Shown one piece after another: positions 11,711 to 23,334 of a stretch of DNA of 64,000 nucleotides. Location: contig JAJKFL010000039.1 in the NCBI GenBank assembly GCA_021186555.1, positions 14,426,733 to 14,490,732 of the forward strand, given 5' to 3'. Numbering within the stretch: position 1 is the first letter of the stretch; each line of letters begins with the position of its first letter. A program made the translations under genes and the position numbers. The DNA comes from Reticulitermes speratus (lineage: Eukaryota; Arthropoda; Insecta; Blattodea; Rhinotermitidae). The notes beneath the pieces are model-generated. The model did no database searches. It was not told the origin of the DNA and worked only from the letters and a program-made list of their open reading frames with translations.

Positions 11711-11944
11711 TGTGGTGAAAGGCCCCGCAGCAACCCTGTGATGAATGTGATTGTTTTTTTTTTTCGTTTCTCCGAGTAATGGAGCACCGGTGGAATGAAA
11801 TTGACAGGGAAATCTGAAGTACTCAGGAAAAAACCTGTCCCAGTGCCACTTTGCCCACCACAAATCTCACATGGACTGACCCGGGATCGAACCCGGGCCT
11901 CCGTGGTGAGAGGCCGGCGGCTAACCGCTTGAGCCATGGCACGG
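11711..11944 (-). mobile_element. SINE-B (tRNA-derived)
   Basis: Minus strand: GCCATGGCTCAAGCGGTTAG (A-box-like) and GGCCCGGGTTCGATCCCGGG (B box), then body GATTTGTGGTGGGCAAAGTG and CACCGGTGCTCCATTAC, and a hairpin-like 3' tail. Full-length copy. Confidence 0.87.
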
Positions 11945-12067
11945 TCAACGTCTAAATACAGTTCCTCCATCTCCCTTTTCGCATTCCAGTTGTGCAGATT
12001 CCAAGCCTCCCATTAGAATCTTGTGTGAACTTCTCACTTTCCTATTCTCCCAAAGGAACTGCAAGCA

Positions 12068-12089
12068 CCCCCCCCCCCCCCCCCCCCCC
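12068..12089 (+). repeat. Poly-C run
   Basis: 22 consecutive C. Shorter C runs occur at about 2838, 31911 and 44515. Length is likely unstable. Confidence 0.95.
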
Positions 12090-12639
12090 GTTTTTACACA
12101 TTTTGTCGTCCTAAGAAAACCAGGTGACCTGAATAAATGAAATTCACTGGTCTGTAACATACTATCGTAAATTGCTCACTTACTTCACCTTCGGTCCAAA
12201 CATTATCCTGAGAATTTTGCTTTCAGACACGTAATTTGTTTGCGCACAGTTAAATACCACATTTTACAAGCGCACAAAAACCTGGGGCATGGTTACTATT
12301 CTCTTACTCTCTAGCAGTTTTAGGGACTACACAAGTTGATAACCGATGTTTACACTAATCTGTAGGTCATAATAAGTTTGTGTACTTTCGTCTCCAAGAA
12401 TAAAAGCCGAAGGCTTATGACAGGGTATCACCATGCTCCGTGTGTATGTGGCGTGGAGACGGGTGAATCGGTCCCCCCATTTCAACCAGTTTATACCACT
12501 GAAGGCCATCCCAATGCCGTATTTTCGGTATCAAAAAGCCATATGGATTAATTGCAATACGAGTTCTTGGCATCACGACCAGCACGACAAGCAGTCTCCT
12601 ATAGAAGCTGACAGTCATACACACTGCCAGTAAATTCCT

Positions 12640-12905
12640 CGCCTTATATAATCCGAAGGTTGGTAATCGTGTTTCCAAGATCCCGCCAATGGACATTTAT
12701 CCCAAGCTAGGTAAATCCAATCCACATGTTCATAAACCATTCCTGTAAGATCCATTTTAGTATTATTCCCATCTATATACATTATATCTTCATTTCAGGT
12801 TTTCCTACTAAAGGTTTGCAGCAATATGTATTTTTGATTTCACCTTTCCGTGCTACATGCCCATCCAGCTCATAGACCTCCATTTAGTACCCTAATAACA
12901 TCTGG
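12640..12905 (-). mobile_element. Decayed LINE fragment
   Basis: Minus-strand remnant aligned to 57600-57870: ATAATCCGAAGGTTGGTAAT, GTAAATCCAATCCA, ATCCATTTTAGTATTATTCC and CCGTGCTACATGCCCATCCA. A further short block of the same family lies at 12185-12240 (GTCCAAACATTATCCTGAG). Confidence 0.6.
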
Positions 12906-13279
12906 TACAGAATGCAGTTTATAAATACTATACTTAAAGAATAGCGCCAGATTATTAGAACTTGTACCACTTATCCACGGAGATCGCCTAAGAAGAAACT
13001 TTATATTGGCTCTTGTCACTGATAGATACTTGCTGAAGCACTGGTATTGAGATGAGTAAAATTTGTTTCCTTTTGTTTGTTGAAATGAGAAGTGTCAAGA
13101 ACAAATAACAGTACAATTGTTAGTGTGACGCAATAGACAAATATCTCATGACAATTGTCATGACAACAGGAAGAATCGGAAGAAGTGCAGACACTGGGTG
13201 TTTCGGAAATTGATTCGCATTGTATTAACTCTTGTAACAGGACGGCAACAATTACATAGTAAAAACTTCGTAAGTTTAA

Positions 13280-13589
13280 GGTAAAGGTAAATCAATCCCA
13301 CTACAGGCCTGGAAAGGCCTTTAGGGTTCAAGGAGGTTGAGGCTCCCAGATTTCTAGACAATCAGCACATGAAGGTGGTAAAGTTGTCAGCCCTACGCAC
13401 CAGCCGCCTTTACCCCCAGGAAATATTCCTGGTACTCATTTCTGTTAGAGGCTGAGTCGACCCCAGGGCCATAGTCCGACCGAAAGGATTATGTCAATGA
13501 AAAATTCCATTGACACCATTGGGAATCGAACCCGCGACCTTCCGGCTTGTAGAGCAGTGCCTCAACCAACTGCGCCACCGCGTGCCCCT
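13280..13589 (-). mobile_element. SINE-C (tRNA-derived)
   Basis: Minus strand: GGGCACGCGGTGGCGCAGTT head (A box), CGCGGGTTCGATTCCCAATG (B box), then body with GAGTACCAGGAATATTTCCT and GGCCTGTAGTGGGATTGA. Full length, about 310 bp. Possible short TSD GTAAGT. Confidence 0.88.
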
Positions 13590-14134
13590 GTAAGTAAATA
13601 CTGCGTAGTTGGGGAGTGTCTGTACCATTTTTTTTGGGATGTGACAACGTGTAGTCTTCTGCCCTGAAGATGGAGGCAATAAGTTCCTGAAAAAGTTGTT
13701 TACTTTTTATCAGACAACATGGCATCATATCCCTGAAGACACAGTATTTTCATGCTTAGTGCCGTAAGAATTCGTAATCTGAAATAACTTACAAGATATT
13801 TACGCTATTTTTGAAATAGCCTGTTGTTCTGTGTTCGTGATAACCAGCAGGTGAAAGCACCTTGGCGCCACGTCATCGATTGTTCACTGTTGCCAGAAGA
13901 GCCTGCGTTTCTGCATCATTTCTATAGGCTGGCTATGTGACTAACATAGTCAATGCCCATACACGTGTAAAAAAAATTTCTTATATCCTTTTTGCGCAAA
14001 ACTTCTCTTCCCTTGGATGCTGCAAAATAATATTCCACGACTCTATTATAGTGGACCCGTTTTGATGGCAGCTAGGTTCCCTCTGAACAAAGAAAGAGCG
14101 GATATTTATTGGGCAACTACGCAACATGAATTGA

Positions 14135-14345
14135 GCTGCGACAGCGCTGTCGGTATAGGCCCAGACAGGCTGGATAACTGAGGAGTCGTAGCTCGAATCG
14201 CGGTAGGGACAATGGATCTCTTCTCCAAAATATCCAGACAGGCTTTGGGACCCACCCTCCTCCTATTCAATGGGTTCCAGGGGTATAGCGACGGAAGCGT
14301 GAAGCTGACCACTCATGTCTATCTAGTGCTGCGGTTAAGAATGCA
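14135..14345 (+). mobile_element. SINE-D, diverged
   Basis: GTCGGTATAGGCCCAGACAG, GAATCGCGGTAGGGACAATG, CTTCTCCAAAATATCCAGAC, CCTCCTCCTATTCAATGGGT, GTGAAGCTGACCACTCA. The 3' end is shortened. Confidence 0.75.
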
Positions 14346-14844
14346 TGGAGCTATATAAATTTATTGAAGAAAATTTTGCGTATATTTTTAGCTTCTATCC
14401 CGGCTATATGTCTAGCCAATTTTAGTCTCGTAAATTTCACTATCCTACCAACAGATGACTCGCACAGTAATAACTAAAAGCAATCTGGCACTTGCCAACT
14501 GTCTGTTCGCCATACAGGAATGCCTCAAATACCAAATAATGCAAACTTGACTTGGGGGGAATTATGAGTCTTGGTTGTTGTAACAACGCGGACAGCCAAG
14601 TGGGGGGTCTGAGCACAGGAGGAATACTGTCCACCAGACAAATGAAACACGGGCGGGGAATGGGGACACAATCCCGCTGTCAAATTCCTGTCATCCCCCA
14701 AGACGAATTGTCTTCATGAAACAATGGACATTCATTCCAATCGACATTGACACACCACACAAACACTAACCTTGCAGCAATTATACGTGATAATGACGTC
14801 AGATAATATGCAGAGTTGCCTATGTCTAGACACTACTAACTCGG

Positions 14845-15030
14845 CACTAGACGTAACAGACACCAGGGTCACGCTCCGGCCGCCGGTCCCAGTAATCATT
14901 GGACAGCCGACTGGTTGAGCCCAAGAAACGGTCCGGATACAGCGGTGATGAAAAGAAAAAATCCCTAACTGGATTCGAACACCTGACGTCCAGCCCTTTG
15001 CCTTACACAACACTATACCGCCTTACTTTC
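14845..15030 (-). mobile_element. Probable tRNA-derived SINE, family F
   Basis: Minus strand: TTGTGTAAGGCAAAGGGCTG, GACGTCAGGTGTTCGAATCC (B box), then GGACCGTTTCTTGGGCTCAA. It ends against the SINE-A at 15059. Only one copy seen. Confidence 0.5.
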
Positions 15031-15058
15031 ATATTCATATGTATTTACTACAACTAAC

Positions 15059-15320
15059 GCCGATCCCAGTGGTCGCGCGGTCTAAGGCGTGAGTCTGCGA
15101 CCGCTCGCTTGCTGAGATTGTGGGTTCGAATCCCGCCAGGGGCATGGATGTCTGTCTTTTGTGAGTGTTGTGTAGCGTAAGGTAGAGGTTTCTGCGAAGG
15201 GCTGATCACTCGTCCAGAGGAGTCCTACCGAGTGTGGTGTGTCTGAGTGTGATCATGAAGCCTCGATACTGAGGAGGCCCTCGTCCCCAAGGGGCTGTGG
15301 CGCCATTGAAAAAAAAAACT
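15059..15320 (+). mobile_element. SINE-A, full length with A-tail
   Basis: The best SINE-A copy: GCCGATCCCAGTGGTCGCGC head, B box GGGTTCGAATCCC, body with GAGGAGTCCTACCGAGTGTG, and a poly-A tail. Short TSD AACTAAC before and after. Pol III-type internal promoter by homology to tRNA. Confidence 0.9.
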
Positions 15321-15753
15321 AACCACACAATTAAATAGCACACAAAAGCCGCATATTGTAATCTGAATGTTCAACTTCACTATACGACAAGTTTCATTAT
15401 GAGGGCTGCTGTGATACGTTTAATAGAAAGAAGCTACGTAAACAGGCATAGTCTGCTTTACAAAGTCTGGATTGACAGGCGCCTTGTAGGCTACAAACCT
15501 ACACTGTCTCCATAGTGGTATATGTAACACCGCACATCTTATTTATAAGTAACAGTAAAGTTCTGTCTCTGCAATCCACGAAGGTATAGGGGGGGACTCA
15601 CCACGACGACTACACCTGCAAGACTTGAGACCTAAAATGTGGCCATGACCTGGTCATGGTGTCAAGATGGACTGACCGACCACCAGTTACAAAGTGACTT
15701 CCACATGGCCTACCAGGAAGACACACTTACTTATATTGGTACGTCTGCAAATA

Positions 15754-16011
15754 CAATGGCCCCTCGGTAATCCGGATGGCCGGGTGGTCCGGATAATTTT
15801 GGGCCAACTATAGCTCAGTATCTCCGATTTAAATTATTATTATTATTATATAATGTTTGGTACAGTATTTCCGCCTTAAGGGGTTCTAGTTTCGCACCGA
15901 GTGATGATTTTTGTGTTACCCAAACCACGGAGTTTCTCTTGGTGGGCCGCATTCCCGGGTAGTCCGGACCACCGTTCCTCCCATTCAGTCTGGATGACCG
16001 AGGGACTACAG
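15754..16011. mobile_element. Pogo/Tigger-like MITE
   Basis: A 258-bp non-coding element whose ends are inverted copies: CCCCTCGGTAATCCGGAT at the left, and CTCGGTCATCCAGACT when the right end is read inward. The internal GGTCCGGA block is also mirrored. TA flanks both ends (15752-15753 and 16012-16013). TIRs with CCCTCGGT.ATCCGGA are typical of the pogo/Tigger branch of Tc1/mariner elements. No transposase. Confidence 0.78.
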
Positions 16012-16456
16012 TATGTCACAAAATTAGATGAGATATTACAAAGACAGCAATCAGCTCTTCATGTTTAACAGTTCCGATTTCATCTCCACAAACTTACGTT
16101 AAGCGGAAGATGACTCTAAAGGTACACATTGCACCACTCAGAAACACAGAAATAACGATCGTGCGTGACTTACCCCATTCTGCAAGCATCATCAGTCGGC
16201 ACCGAGAAAAGAAAACAAAAGGAACAAATATCAGATTCACGATATGTCACAGTTCATAAAAAAAGAGGATATTATTTCTATTAACTAAGTAACTCCAAGC
16301 AGCAAGAGCCGTTCTTGTATCAGCTGGCAGTCAGCTGACACAACATGACATTTCCTGCCCTTTATGACACTCGAAGGTTCATTACAGTGTTCAGTGAAGC
16401 CCTCCACTGCACGTCTGATGAGCACAAGAATCCAGTCCAGGCCCTAACCTAGCTCA

Positions 16457-16945
16457 CGGCCGTGCCATGGCTCAGGCGGTTAGTCGCCGGCCTCTCACCG
16501 CGGAGGCCCGGGTTCGAGAGCCGATCCCAGTGGCCGTGCGGTCTAAGGTGTGGGTCTGCGGCCGCTCGCTTACTAGGATTGTGGATTCGAATCCCACCGG
16601 GGGCATGGATGTTTGAGTTGTGTTAGATGTATGGACGATAGCATGAAACATAAGGTGACATGCAGGACAAAAAGGACTTCAACAGTACAAACGGATCAAA
16701 AGGGGAAAACCCACGAATTAATACAAAAAAAAATCCCGAGTCAGTCCATGTGGGATTTGTGGTGGACAAAGCGGCACTGGGACAGGTTTTTCCCCCGAGT
16801 ACTTCGGTTTTCCCCTGTCAATTTCATTCCACCGGTGCTCCATTACATGGAAAAAAGAAAAAAAATAATCATCTTCATCACAGGGTTGCACAATAAGCCT
16901 TCAAGGCTGCAGTGCGTCCGTAGGATCTGCTGCGAGGCCCTTCAC
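16457..16945 (+). mobile_element. SINE-B interrupted by a SINE-A-headed insertion
   Basis: Head at 16457-16518 (GTGCCATGGCTCAGGCGGTT, then GCCCGGGTTCGAG). The body resumes at about 16736 (GAGTCAGTCCATGTGGGATT) and runs to the CCCTTCACCACAAAAA tail. The gap is the unit described at 16519-16735. Confidence 0.85.
16519..16735 (+). mobile_element. SINE-A head with unusual 3' body, inside SINE-B
   Basis: The first 95 bp are a clear SINE-A head (A and B boxes, GGGGGCATGGATG). The remaining 120 bp, ending in AATACAAAAAAAA, do not match the body of the other SINE-A copies. The whole interrupts a SINE-B right after its B box. Confidence 0.7.
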
Positions 16946-16959
16946 CACAAAAACGTCCA

Positions 16960-18520
16960 ATGACTCATTTATAGGATAAGCACGTACAGTCTCAACATGC
17001 ATAAGGAAAAATTGTGGAAAAGAACGCGTCATAAATTCTCTATAGAACTTTTGTAAAATGACTGAACGACTCAGTTGAAATCGGGGAGAATAATAAAGTA
17101 ATTCAAATGAAGAGACAGCCTTTAGTTACAGTGCGTTGCCCTTTGCAGAAATCGGGGTACAGAAAGAAATGGAGTGTAATTATGTAATTTTTTTTCATTT
17201 TAATCCGCAAATTGTGTGACTCTGACTTTGAATGTGAAAGCAATACGTCAACCATAATCGAATTAATATCAGAACATACTAGCCATCATGAAGAAACCAC
17301 ATTAATCTTTCGATACCGCTTGAAGTCGGGAAACAAGGGCCAGCTGTCGGAATACATCCATTCTTAATTCCACGGCGGTTTCACAGCCAAAGCCGGATTT
17401 TCTCGTTCAGACAGAAGACCGAATCCGATAAAAACACAAAAACGCACTCTCTGACTATTGTACAGACTTCAGACACCTCGCGCGTGTTGCTTGAAATGTT
17501 ACCAGTGTCAAGCAAGGATATGTGATTGTGGGAGGAGCAGATGTACACGGTTCTGTTCGTAGCCCGGTTAGAGATTACTATGTACACGGGCGTTGTGTGA
17601 CAGACAACCGAACTGCATGTGTAAATGTACGTGACGGTGGAAACGGGAAATGGTCATAAACAGTGGTGAAAATTATTCATATGTAGAATAAACCCTGCAT
17701 ACAGAGAAAAGTATAAGGCAATTTCCTTTAGGGAAAAAATGCCTCCAGTCCGGAAAAGAGTGACAACTCGCGTACAGTTACTGACAGTAAGCGCAAGAGA
17801 CACAGAGGACAGGGAAGTTTGATTAAATACGTACTGTTTAAGCATGTTATACCAACATAAATCTACAGTTTTGTTTTGTAATATGCTTCCTGAAATTTAT
17901 GTAAAACGGAAATTATTTATGTATTTACGGTTCCCTAACCTTGCTGTCAAACAGATCACATTATTAATATTCAATGAAATACCATCAACATAACTATGCG
18001 TTTATTAAATAACATAAAGCTACATGTTTCGGTCTTAAAAGACAAAACGGGATTTCTTCCAGTAAGCTCAGACTACACAGCATCGAATGACAGGCTCACT
18101 AACGAAGTCATAAGTAACAGTGTAGAAGGAAGCGGTCGTGGCCTATTTTGAGGTACTACAGCGACAGATGCCTCGAGGGATTAAAATGGCGTTTAGTGTA
18201 CATACTTTCACATATAGGAGAAATACAAAGGATGGGGGAGGACTACGGGAGAAAAGACAGCAGGAAATAAAAGAGTCTACAAAAACTTACGTTTAATGAT
18301 CAACACGGCATTCACACTACAGTGTTTCAATATCTACAGAAAAAGGCAAAAGGGTGGCTGTTTAACTTTGATGACGGATCCTTAAAGACTTGCAGGAAAA
18401 TGCTGAAAGAAAGCATAAATCAAGAGAAAAGTTTCAAGTGACGAGAAAAATGTCCATTTAAGAAGACCATACTTTGATTATTTCAAAAGGAAGAACATTA
18501 TATATACATATAGCCTTTGG
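16960..18520. other. No gene seen
   Basis: AT-rich, with the decayed hammerhead arm at 18012 and the GGAAGCGGTCGTGGCCTATT repeat at 18124. Open frames are short and featureless. Confidence 0.5.
18012..18055 (-). repeat. Decayed hammerhead-like arm
   Basis: AAAGCTACATGTTTCGGTCT matches the GAAACATGTAGCT half of 2091-2130 on the minus strand; the CUGA half is not recognisable. Confidence 0.45.
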
Positions 18521-18527
18521 AGCGGAA

Positions 18528-18640
18528 GCTCGGGTTCGATTCCAGGCCAGTCAATTTGGTGGACACAGTGGTACTGGAACAAGTTTCTCTCAGAGTACTT
18601 AGGTTTCCCCTGTCAGCATCATTCTACCAACCCTCAACAC
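18528..18640 (+). mobile_element. SINE-B fragment
   Basis: B-box region GCTCGGGTTCGATTCCAGGC, then GGTGGACACAGTGGTACTGG and GAGTACTTAGGTTTCCCCTG. Diverged, with head and tail missing. Confidence 0.7.
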
Positions 18641-18659
18641 TTATTCATTCATTTATCTT

Positions 18660-18845
18660 GCTTGCTTAGTTGTCCTCTTCTACCTTCCGGTGTCGAGGTT
18701 CACACGAGGGATCTCCATGCAGATCTGTCCATAGCCTTTTTCCTAGCCTGCCTCCAGTCCACTCCTCTCTCCTGGAGTCCTCTCCTTACATTTTCTTCCC
18801 ACTTCACTCTTGGTCTTCCTCTCTTCTTCCTTTCTTCTGGTCTTG
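18660..18845 (-). pseudogene. LINE C-terminal fragment, another family
   Basis: Minus-strand translation: PEERKRGRPRVKWEENVRRG, then LQERGVDWRQARKKAMDRSA and WRSLV. This is a typical non-LTR ORF2 tail. The frame is open through the motif, but nothing upstream of it is recognisable. Confidence 0.7.
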
Positions 18846-18929
18846 CTTCAAAGGCTCATTCACTTATCACAGACGTTATATAATCTTAGCAATTGACAGC
18901 ATCGTTAAACAACACAAGTAAAAAATAAA

Positions 18930-20620
18930 TAACGAACAAAGGAAAGAAAGAAAAAAGAAAGCATGCGTCACAAGTTTTTGTGGTAAACAAGGCATCATCC
19001 GATGGTATTATATCTTACAAATTGAGTTGTAGCTTCTTAAACATTCATTTCCTCATTATAAAGCAATGTCTTTCGCCGGTCAGGGGCTATGAGACATTTC
19101 TATCTGATGACGCCTGATGGAGCGGCCAGATGGCCCTGTGGACACGATGATCGGGGTCGGTGCCACCTCATGATAAGAAATACTGTTCTCAAAAGGACAG
19201 ACGCACAGCTCTTCCTCTGCCCTACTTCGACCCTCTGAACTGTACCGGCTATGTAGCATCGAACAGGAAGATAGCTGTTCCTGACAAAGAGATGACTGCA
19301 AACAGAGCGGTCCTGGACTACTGCAAGGTTACATCCCGTCACTTCTTAACCCACTGAAGTCCAGTGCTTACTTTAAGTAACACGTGGTTTAACATACAAT
19401 CTTTCTACCTTCTGCCCACAGAGTACATTTATGTGCTTTGTATGCTTGTCCGGACAGTGATTATTGCCTCCCACAGAATTAACTGAATGGTGTTTATAAC
19501 AGTGACGAATTGTTTACTGCGAGGTACGAACTGAATCTTTAAGTATATTTCAAATAAATGTTAGTATGGTCTTCTTCCGTTGTATCCCACATCAACTGAA
19601 TTACTTCAGTTCCATAATAGGTCATCATTTTATTGTTTAAAATGTTATATAGGGAAATAGGCCTACATATATTTTACAGTAAAAGAAAACTTAAGCTTAG
19701 GAATGCTTCGCACACAGTATTGTATATACCTTTATCGTGGCTATTTATTACAGACTGAGCTTGATACAGAATAAATTTCAAGAAAAGTACATGGCATTAA
19801 AGAATTGCAAAATTACACCCAGAGCTGTGGAGACTTTCGCTACATTTACAGGCGCATAGAATTAACGATTCAGGATGAGATTAACTTAAAATCACTTAAA
19901 ACCAAATTACTTATTTCAGTAATAATATAAAAACAAACAACTAACTTTAACATTGAGTTTACCACAAATCTCAACAGTTACCCAGATTCGAATACAAGAT
20001 TGTCTGCTTTCGTTCGTAATCCTGACAACAAAGGACAACCTTGTTCGTAATCAACAGCTATCTAAAAGGTGAATTCAATTTTTATACACCGAGTCGAATT
20101 AGCTGCTGATCCTTGTCACTGCATATAAGAAACTGGGGGCAACAGAGTAAGTAGACACATGACACAAAAAAAAAGCAACACTTAAGTAACATTTAAATAT
20201 CCATTATAATAAAAATGTAAACTTAACGCTTATAGTATTTTTACGATGTGTGAATAAACACAAAAAGAAATTTCCCCATCGTTAAGTTTTTGCTGTGTCT
20301 TTTTCATACCGGTCGTCGTTTGATGACTGTGAAAGAGACACTGGGGTGGGGTATTGGCTAGTCTAATGCACGCAAGCTGCTGCCTGTAAGGACCAAACGT
20401 TATAAACGTGAAAATAAGAGAGTAGCTGGAAAGTACTCCATTATCTGATGATAAATCATCAGCAAATACTGACAGGACGGAGTGGCACGAGTGACGGAAC
20501 CCCTCCCCCGCTTTTAAACAGTTCACAACGGACACGGTGCAAATCACCTTAGACGCTGAGACCTCAACATTCAGTTCAGTTCGTAAGCCAGCTCTTTTAA
20601 CGAGTGCGAGGGTGGCCACT
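18930..20620. other. No gene seen
   Basis: A GC-richer island at 19075-19350 is open in short stretches on both strands, but I see no domain or matched splice sites. The rest is AT-rich. Confidence 0.5.
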
Positions 20621-20624
20621 CTTT

Positions 20625-20912
20625 CGAATAAAGGTAAAAGTAAATTTTTCCCTTCAAACGCCAAGAATGCGTATGAGGGAGTAGAGGTATAGCTCCGCTC
20701 ATTCTTAACCTCCGCACTACATGGAGGTGGGGGGTTGACTTGACGCCCCGGCCGCTTTCCCATCGGGAAAGAAGCCCTGTACCCTCCGAATAGGAGGCTG
20801 GTTGGGCCCCAGAGACGGTCTGGACGTTTTAAAGAACAGAAAAATCTCTTGCCCCTAACGGCATTCGAGCCCCGTACCGTGCAGCCCGCAGCCTAGCCAC
20901 TTACGGCTCTCC
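20625..20912 (-). mobile_element. SINE-D
   Basis: Nearly complete minus-strand copy with B-box region GCTCGAATGCCGTTAGGGGC and body matching 8598-8872. It accounts for much of an incidental 177-codon open frame (20230-20763). Confidence 0.85.
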
Positions 20913-21214
20913 ATTAGATCGAATACTAATTGAGTCACATTTTTAGTGCTTGCACCTGTAAACAGGGTCCGGTAGAGGCTTCTTGTTAACAAGGTAAATA
21001 ACCTCGCAGTTCCCTAAAAGCCAGGGAATATTTTGATCAGGTGAGTGCGTCTCAGCTTCTCACGGCCCGTTAGCTGTTCTCAGCGACACAGACCCACCCC
21101 TACCCCCGCGTACGTACGAATAAAATTCCATGTATGGAGTTTCAATACGTTCTGTTTCTTTAACGGTTGGTTCGTAAAACTGACCGCTAACCAACAATCA
21201 CATTCCAAATTCAC

Positions 21215-21466
21215 AGGAATCTTGGTTCCATTCCCGGCAGAGTCAAATGTTTTTTTCTCTTCTCCAGAGTCCAGACCGGTTCCGGGACCTATCCGGTCTC
21301 CTATTCAAGGGGTACCGAGAAAGCTTTCATCAGGAGTAAAGTAGCCGGGACATGAAGCTGATAACTCACCATCTAGTGCCGAAGTGAAGAATCCGTAGCG
21401 TTATACCTCCACTCCTCCACGTACTCTCAGAGTATGCACTGGGATAACTTTACCTTTACCTTTACA
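21215..21466 (+). mobile_element. SINE-D
   Basis: Plus-strand copy from TTGGTTCCATTCCCGGCAGA (B box) to the (CTTTAC)n 3' end; the head is not recognisable. It lies about 300 bp from the opposite-strand copy at 20625. Confidence 0.85.
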
Positions 21467-22113
21467 TTGTTCTAAGGTCTATAATACACGCAATTTTACC
21501 TTAGTTTCCTGTATTCGTCTTGGTGGTGGCACTGTGTCTAGACACAGTGTAAACATTCCGGTTACCCTTACCTCGTACAGGCAAAGGATTAAAGTTAATT
21601 TTCATCGAGAGTAACTACTGTAGAGAAAAAGGATGCTTCAAGGGACTGAGTGGTGTAGAGTCCGATCGCAATCTTACGGCATCTACGCGCGCAGATAGTT
21701 TGCATACTGCCCGGGAGTACGAAAGGAATACAGCCATGCCACGAGCGATTAGAGAAAGAAAGTATGCCTCCATAAAAGTCGTCTTTCTTTCTAAGAAAAT
21801 TAGTTTGTGTTTAGAATATAATTTGTAGTCCATTTAGTGCCTCGTCTGACGCTATTTGACGTCCTTGACTTCGGATAAATCTATAGTTTCCTATCTTAGT
21901 GTCATAGTACAGTACTTCATTCTGCGAAAAACTTTTTTTTTGGTTGATAGAAGGCAACAATGAACAGTCTGAGCTCTGTAAGCCCTTGTAACCAACTAAC
22001 CGGCGCCCCTCTAGTACCTCCTGGAGATGAGCCTAAGGAGAGGGGCTGAAATAGGTTCATCGCGCAGTGTTAAAGACAGCGAACGGGCTATACTGTGAAA
22101 TAGGAACACTCAC

Positions 22114-22203
22114 CGATCTGGCGTTGACGTCAGCCTGGCATGTTCCAGCGATCAGCTTCACCACGTCAGCATTCCCGTGCTTGGCTGCCCAGTGCAGCGC
22201 TGT
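22114..22203 (-). CDS. Internal exon of an ankyrin-repeat protein (SOWAH-like)
   Basis: This exon is too short to stand out as an ORF. On the minus strand the 90 bp read as 30 uninterrupted codons in phase 0/0, beginning TALHWAAKHG and continuing NADVVKLIAG, TCQADVNARS. TALHWAAKHG is a textbook ankyrin-repeat first helix, and ADVNARS fits the loop before the next repeat. The exon is preceded by a pyrimidine-rich acceptor (ttccttcacag) and followed by a perfect donor (gtgagt). Ankyrin repeats are protein-binding modules. The ALHWAAKHG...VN.RS pattern resembles SOWAH (sosondowah) proteins, but this is a guess from family memory. I found no partner exon in the window; a following exon would lie leftwards, beyond long repeat-filled introns. 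Local GC content is higher than in the flanks. Confidence is high for an ankyrin exon and moderate for the family. Confidence 0.82.
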
Positions 22204-22677
22204 CTGTGAAGGAACCACAAGGCACATTTAGACAGAGGGATTAGGGTGTGACTTTGTGACAAAATTAAAGTATTTACTGATCGGTGAAAAAACTAACAAG
22301 TTCTGAATGAAAAATCTGCACTGGTATCAGTTAACCCTACACAACACAGTGGTTACAATATGTACCACCTGTTTGAACATTAACAAAACTCTGCATTTTT
22401 CACATACTGTACATTTATGTACTATAGTTCTACAGGGTTCTGAAGATTGCGTATCATCTATGAAATCTACTGCAAATATTGTATTAAGAAACGGAGAAAT
22501 ATTACAGCGTGAGGTTATAGCGTGTGTTTCTGTAAAATGTGCAGGCATTTAACATCTAGGGAGTGCAACACACGGAAGGTACCAGAAATGTTACGCCCTG
22601 CAGACATTTCCCAACTTGTTATTAACGACAATAGCAGTAGCAGAAATAGTTGCAAAGCAAGCAAGAAAATGACAAAA

Positions 22678-22725
22678 TTATTATTATTATTATTATTATA
22701 TTACTGTTATTATTACTGCTGTATT
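22678..22725 (+). repeat. (TTA)n microsatellite
   Basis: TTA units with interruptions; (CTA)n follows at 22857-22890. Other (TAA/TTA)n runs are near 660, 2045, 2800, 6560 and 15833. Confidence 0.85.
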
Positions 22726-23042
22726 TGTTCTCCCTCAGGTGTTAGACTGGCTAATTTATGATCCCAGGTACCACCAAAATAATTACAAATATCGTAATTA
22801 ATTATTGTCGATGCCTGAGAAATTGCGGATAATGTGGCATGTTGCAAGCATATTGCTGCTACTACTACTATATACTACTACTACTACTATACTTCTTTAC
22901 AGAAAGACTGTTCATTTTAAACGCCTTTTCAATGCGTGAAGTGCGTCCTCTCTTCCACGCTCGAGAAGTCCGATGAACTGCTCAGATGTATTACCTTATT
23001 GGTTTATAAGAACAATTTCTCAAACTATTCTGATATGACATG

Positions 23043-23330
23043 ACGGTATATGGACTCAGCGACCCGGAGCTCAATTCCCGGCAGGGACAACAGGTTTTTT
23101 CCTTCCCCAAAACGTTCAGACCAGCTGTAGGGACCAACCAGCATTCTATTTAATAGGTAACAGGGTCTCCTTCCCCGTTGGCAAGGTAGCCGAGGCGTGA
23201 ACCTGACCACTCGCCTCCATCTACTACCGAGAACAAGAATCAATGCAGCTGTACCTCTGCCCCTCCCTATACACATTCATGGCTTGTACAGGGACAACTT
23301 TACCTTTACCTTTACCCTTTGTGACACGAT
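23043..23330 (+). mobile_element. SINE-D
   Basis: Plus-strand copy: ACGGTATATGGACTCAGCGA, GAGCTCAATTCCCGGCAGGG, CCTTCCCCAAAACGTTCAGA, ending in (CTTTAC)n. Nearly complete. Confidence 0.85.
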
Positions 23331-23334
23331 TATG

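Noticed and set aside
15059..15140. Possible genuine tRNA gene
   Set aside because: A and B boxes are present, but the sequence continues into a dispersed SINE body with an A-tail and TSD; there is no complete cloverleaf.
20230..20763. 177-codon minus-strand open frame
   Set aside because: The 5' part is SINE-D and the rest has no recognisable motif.
21530..21549. 20-bp perfect palindrome CACTGTGTCTAGACACAGTG
   Set aside because: Isolated, with no context suggesting an operator or recombination site.
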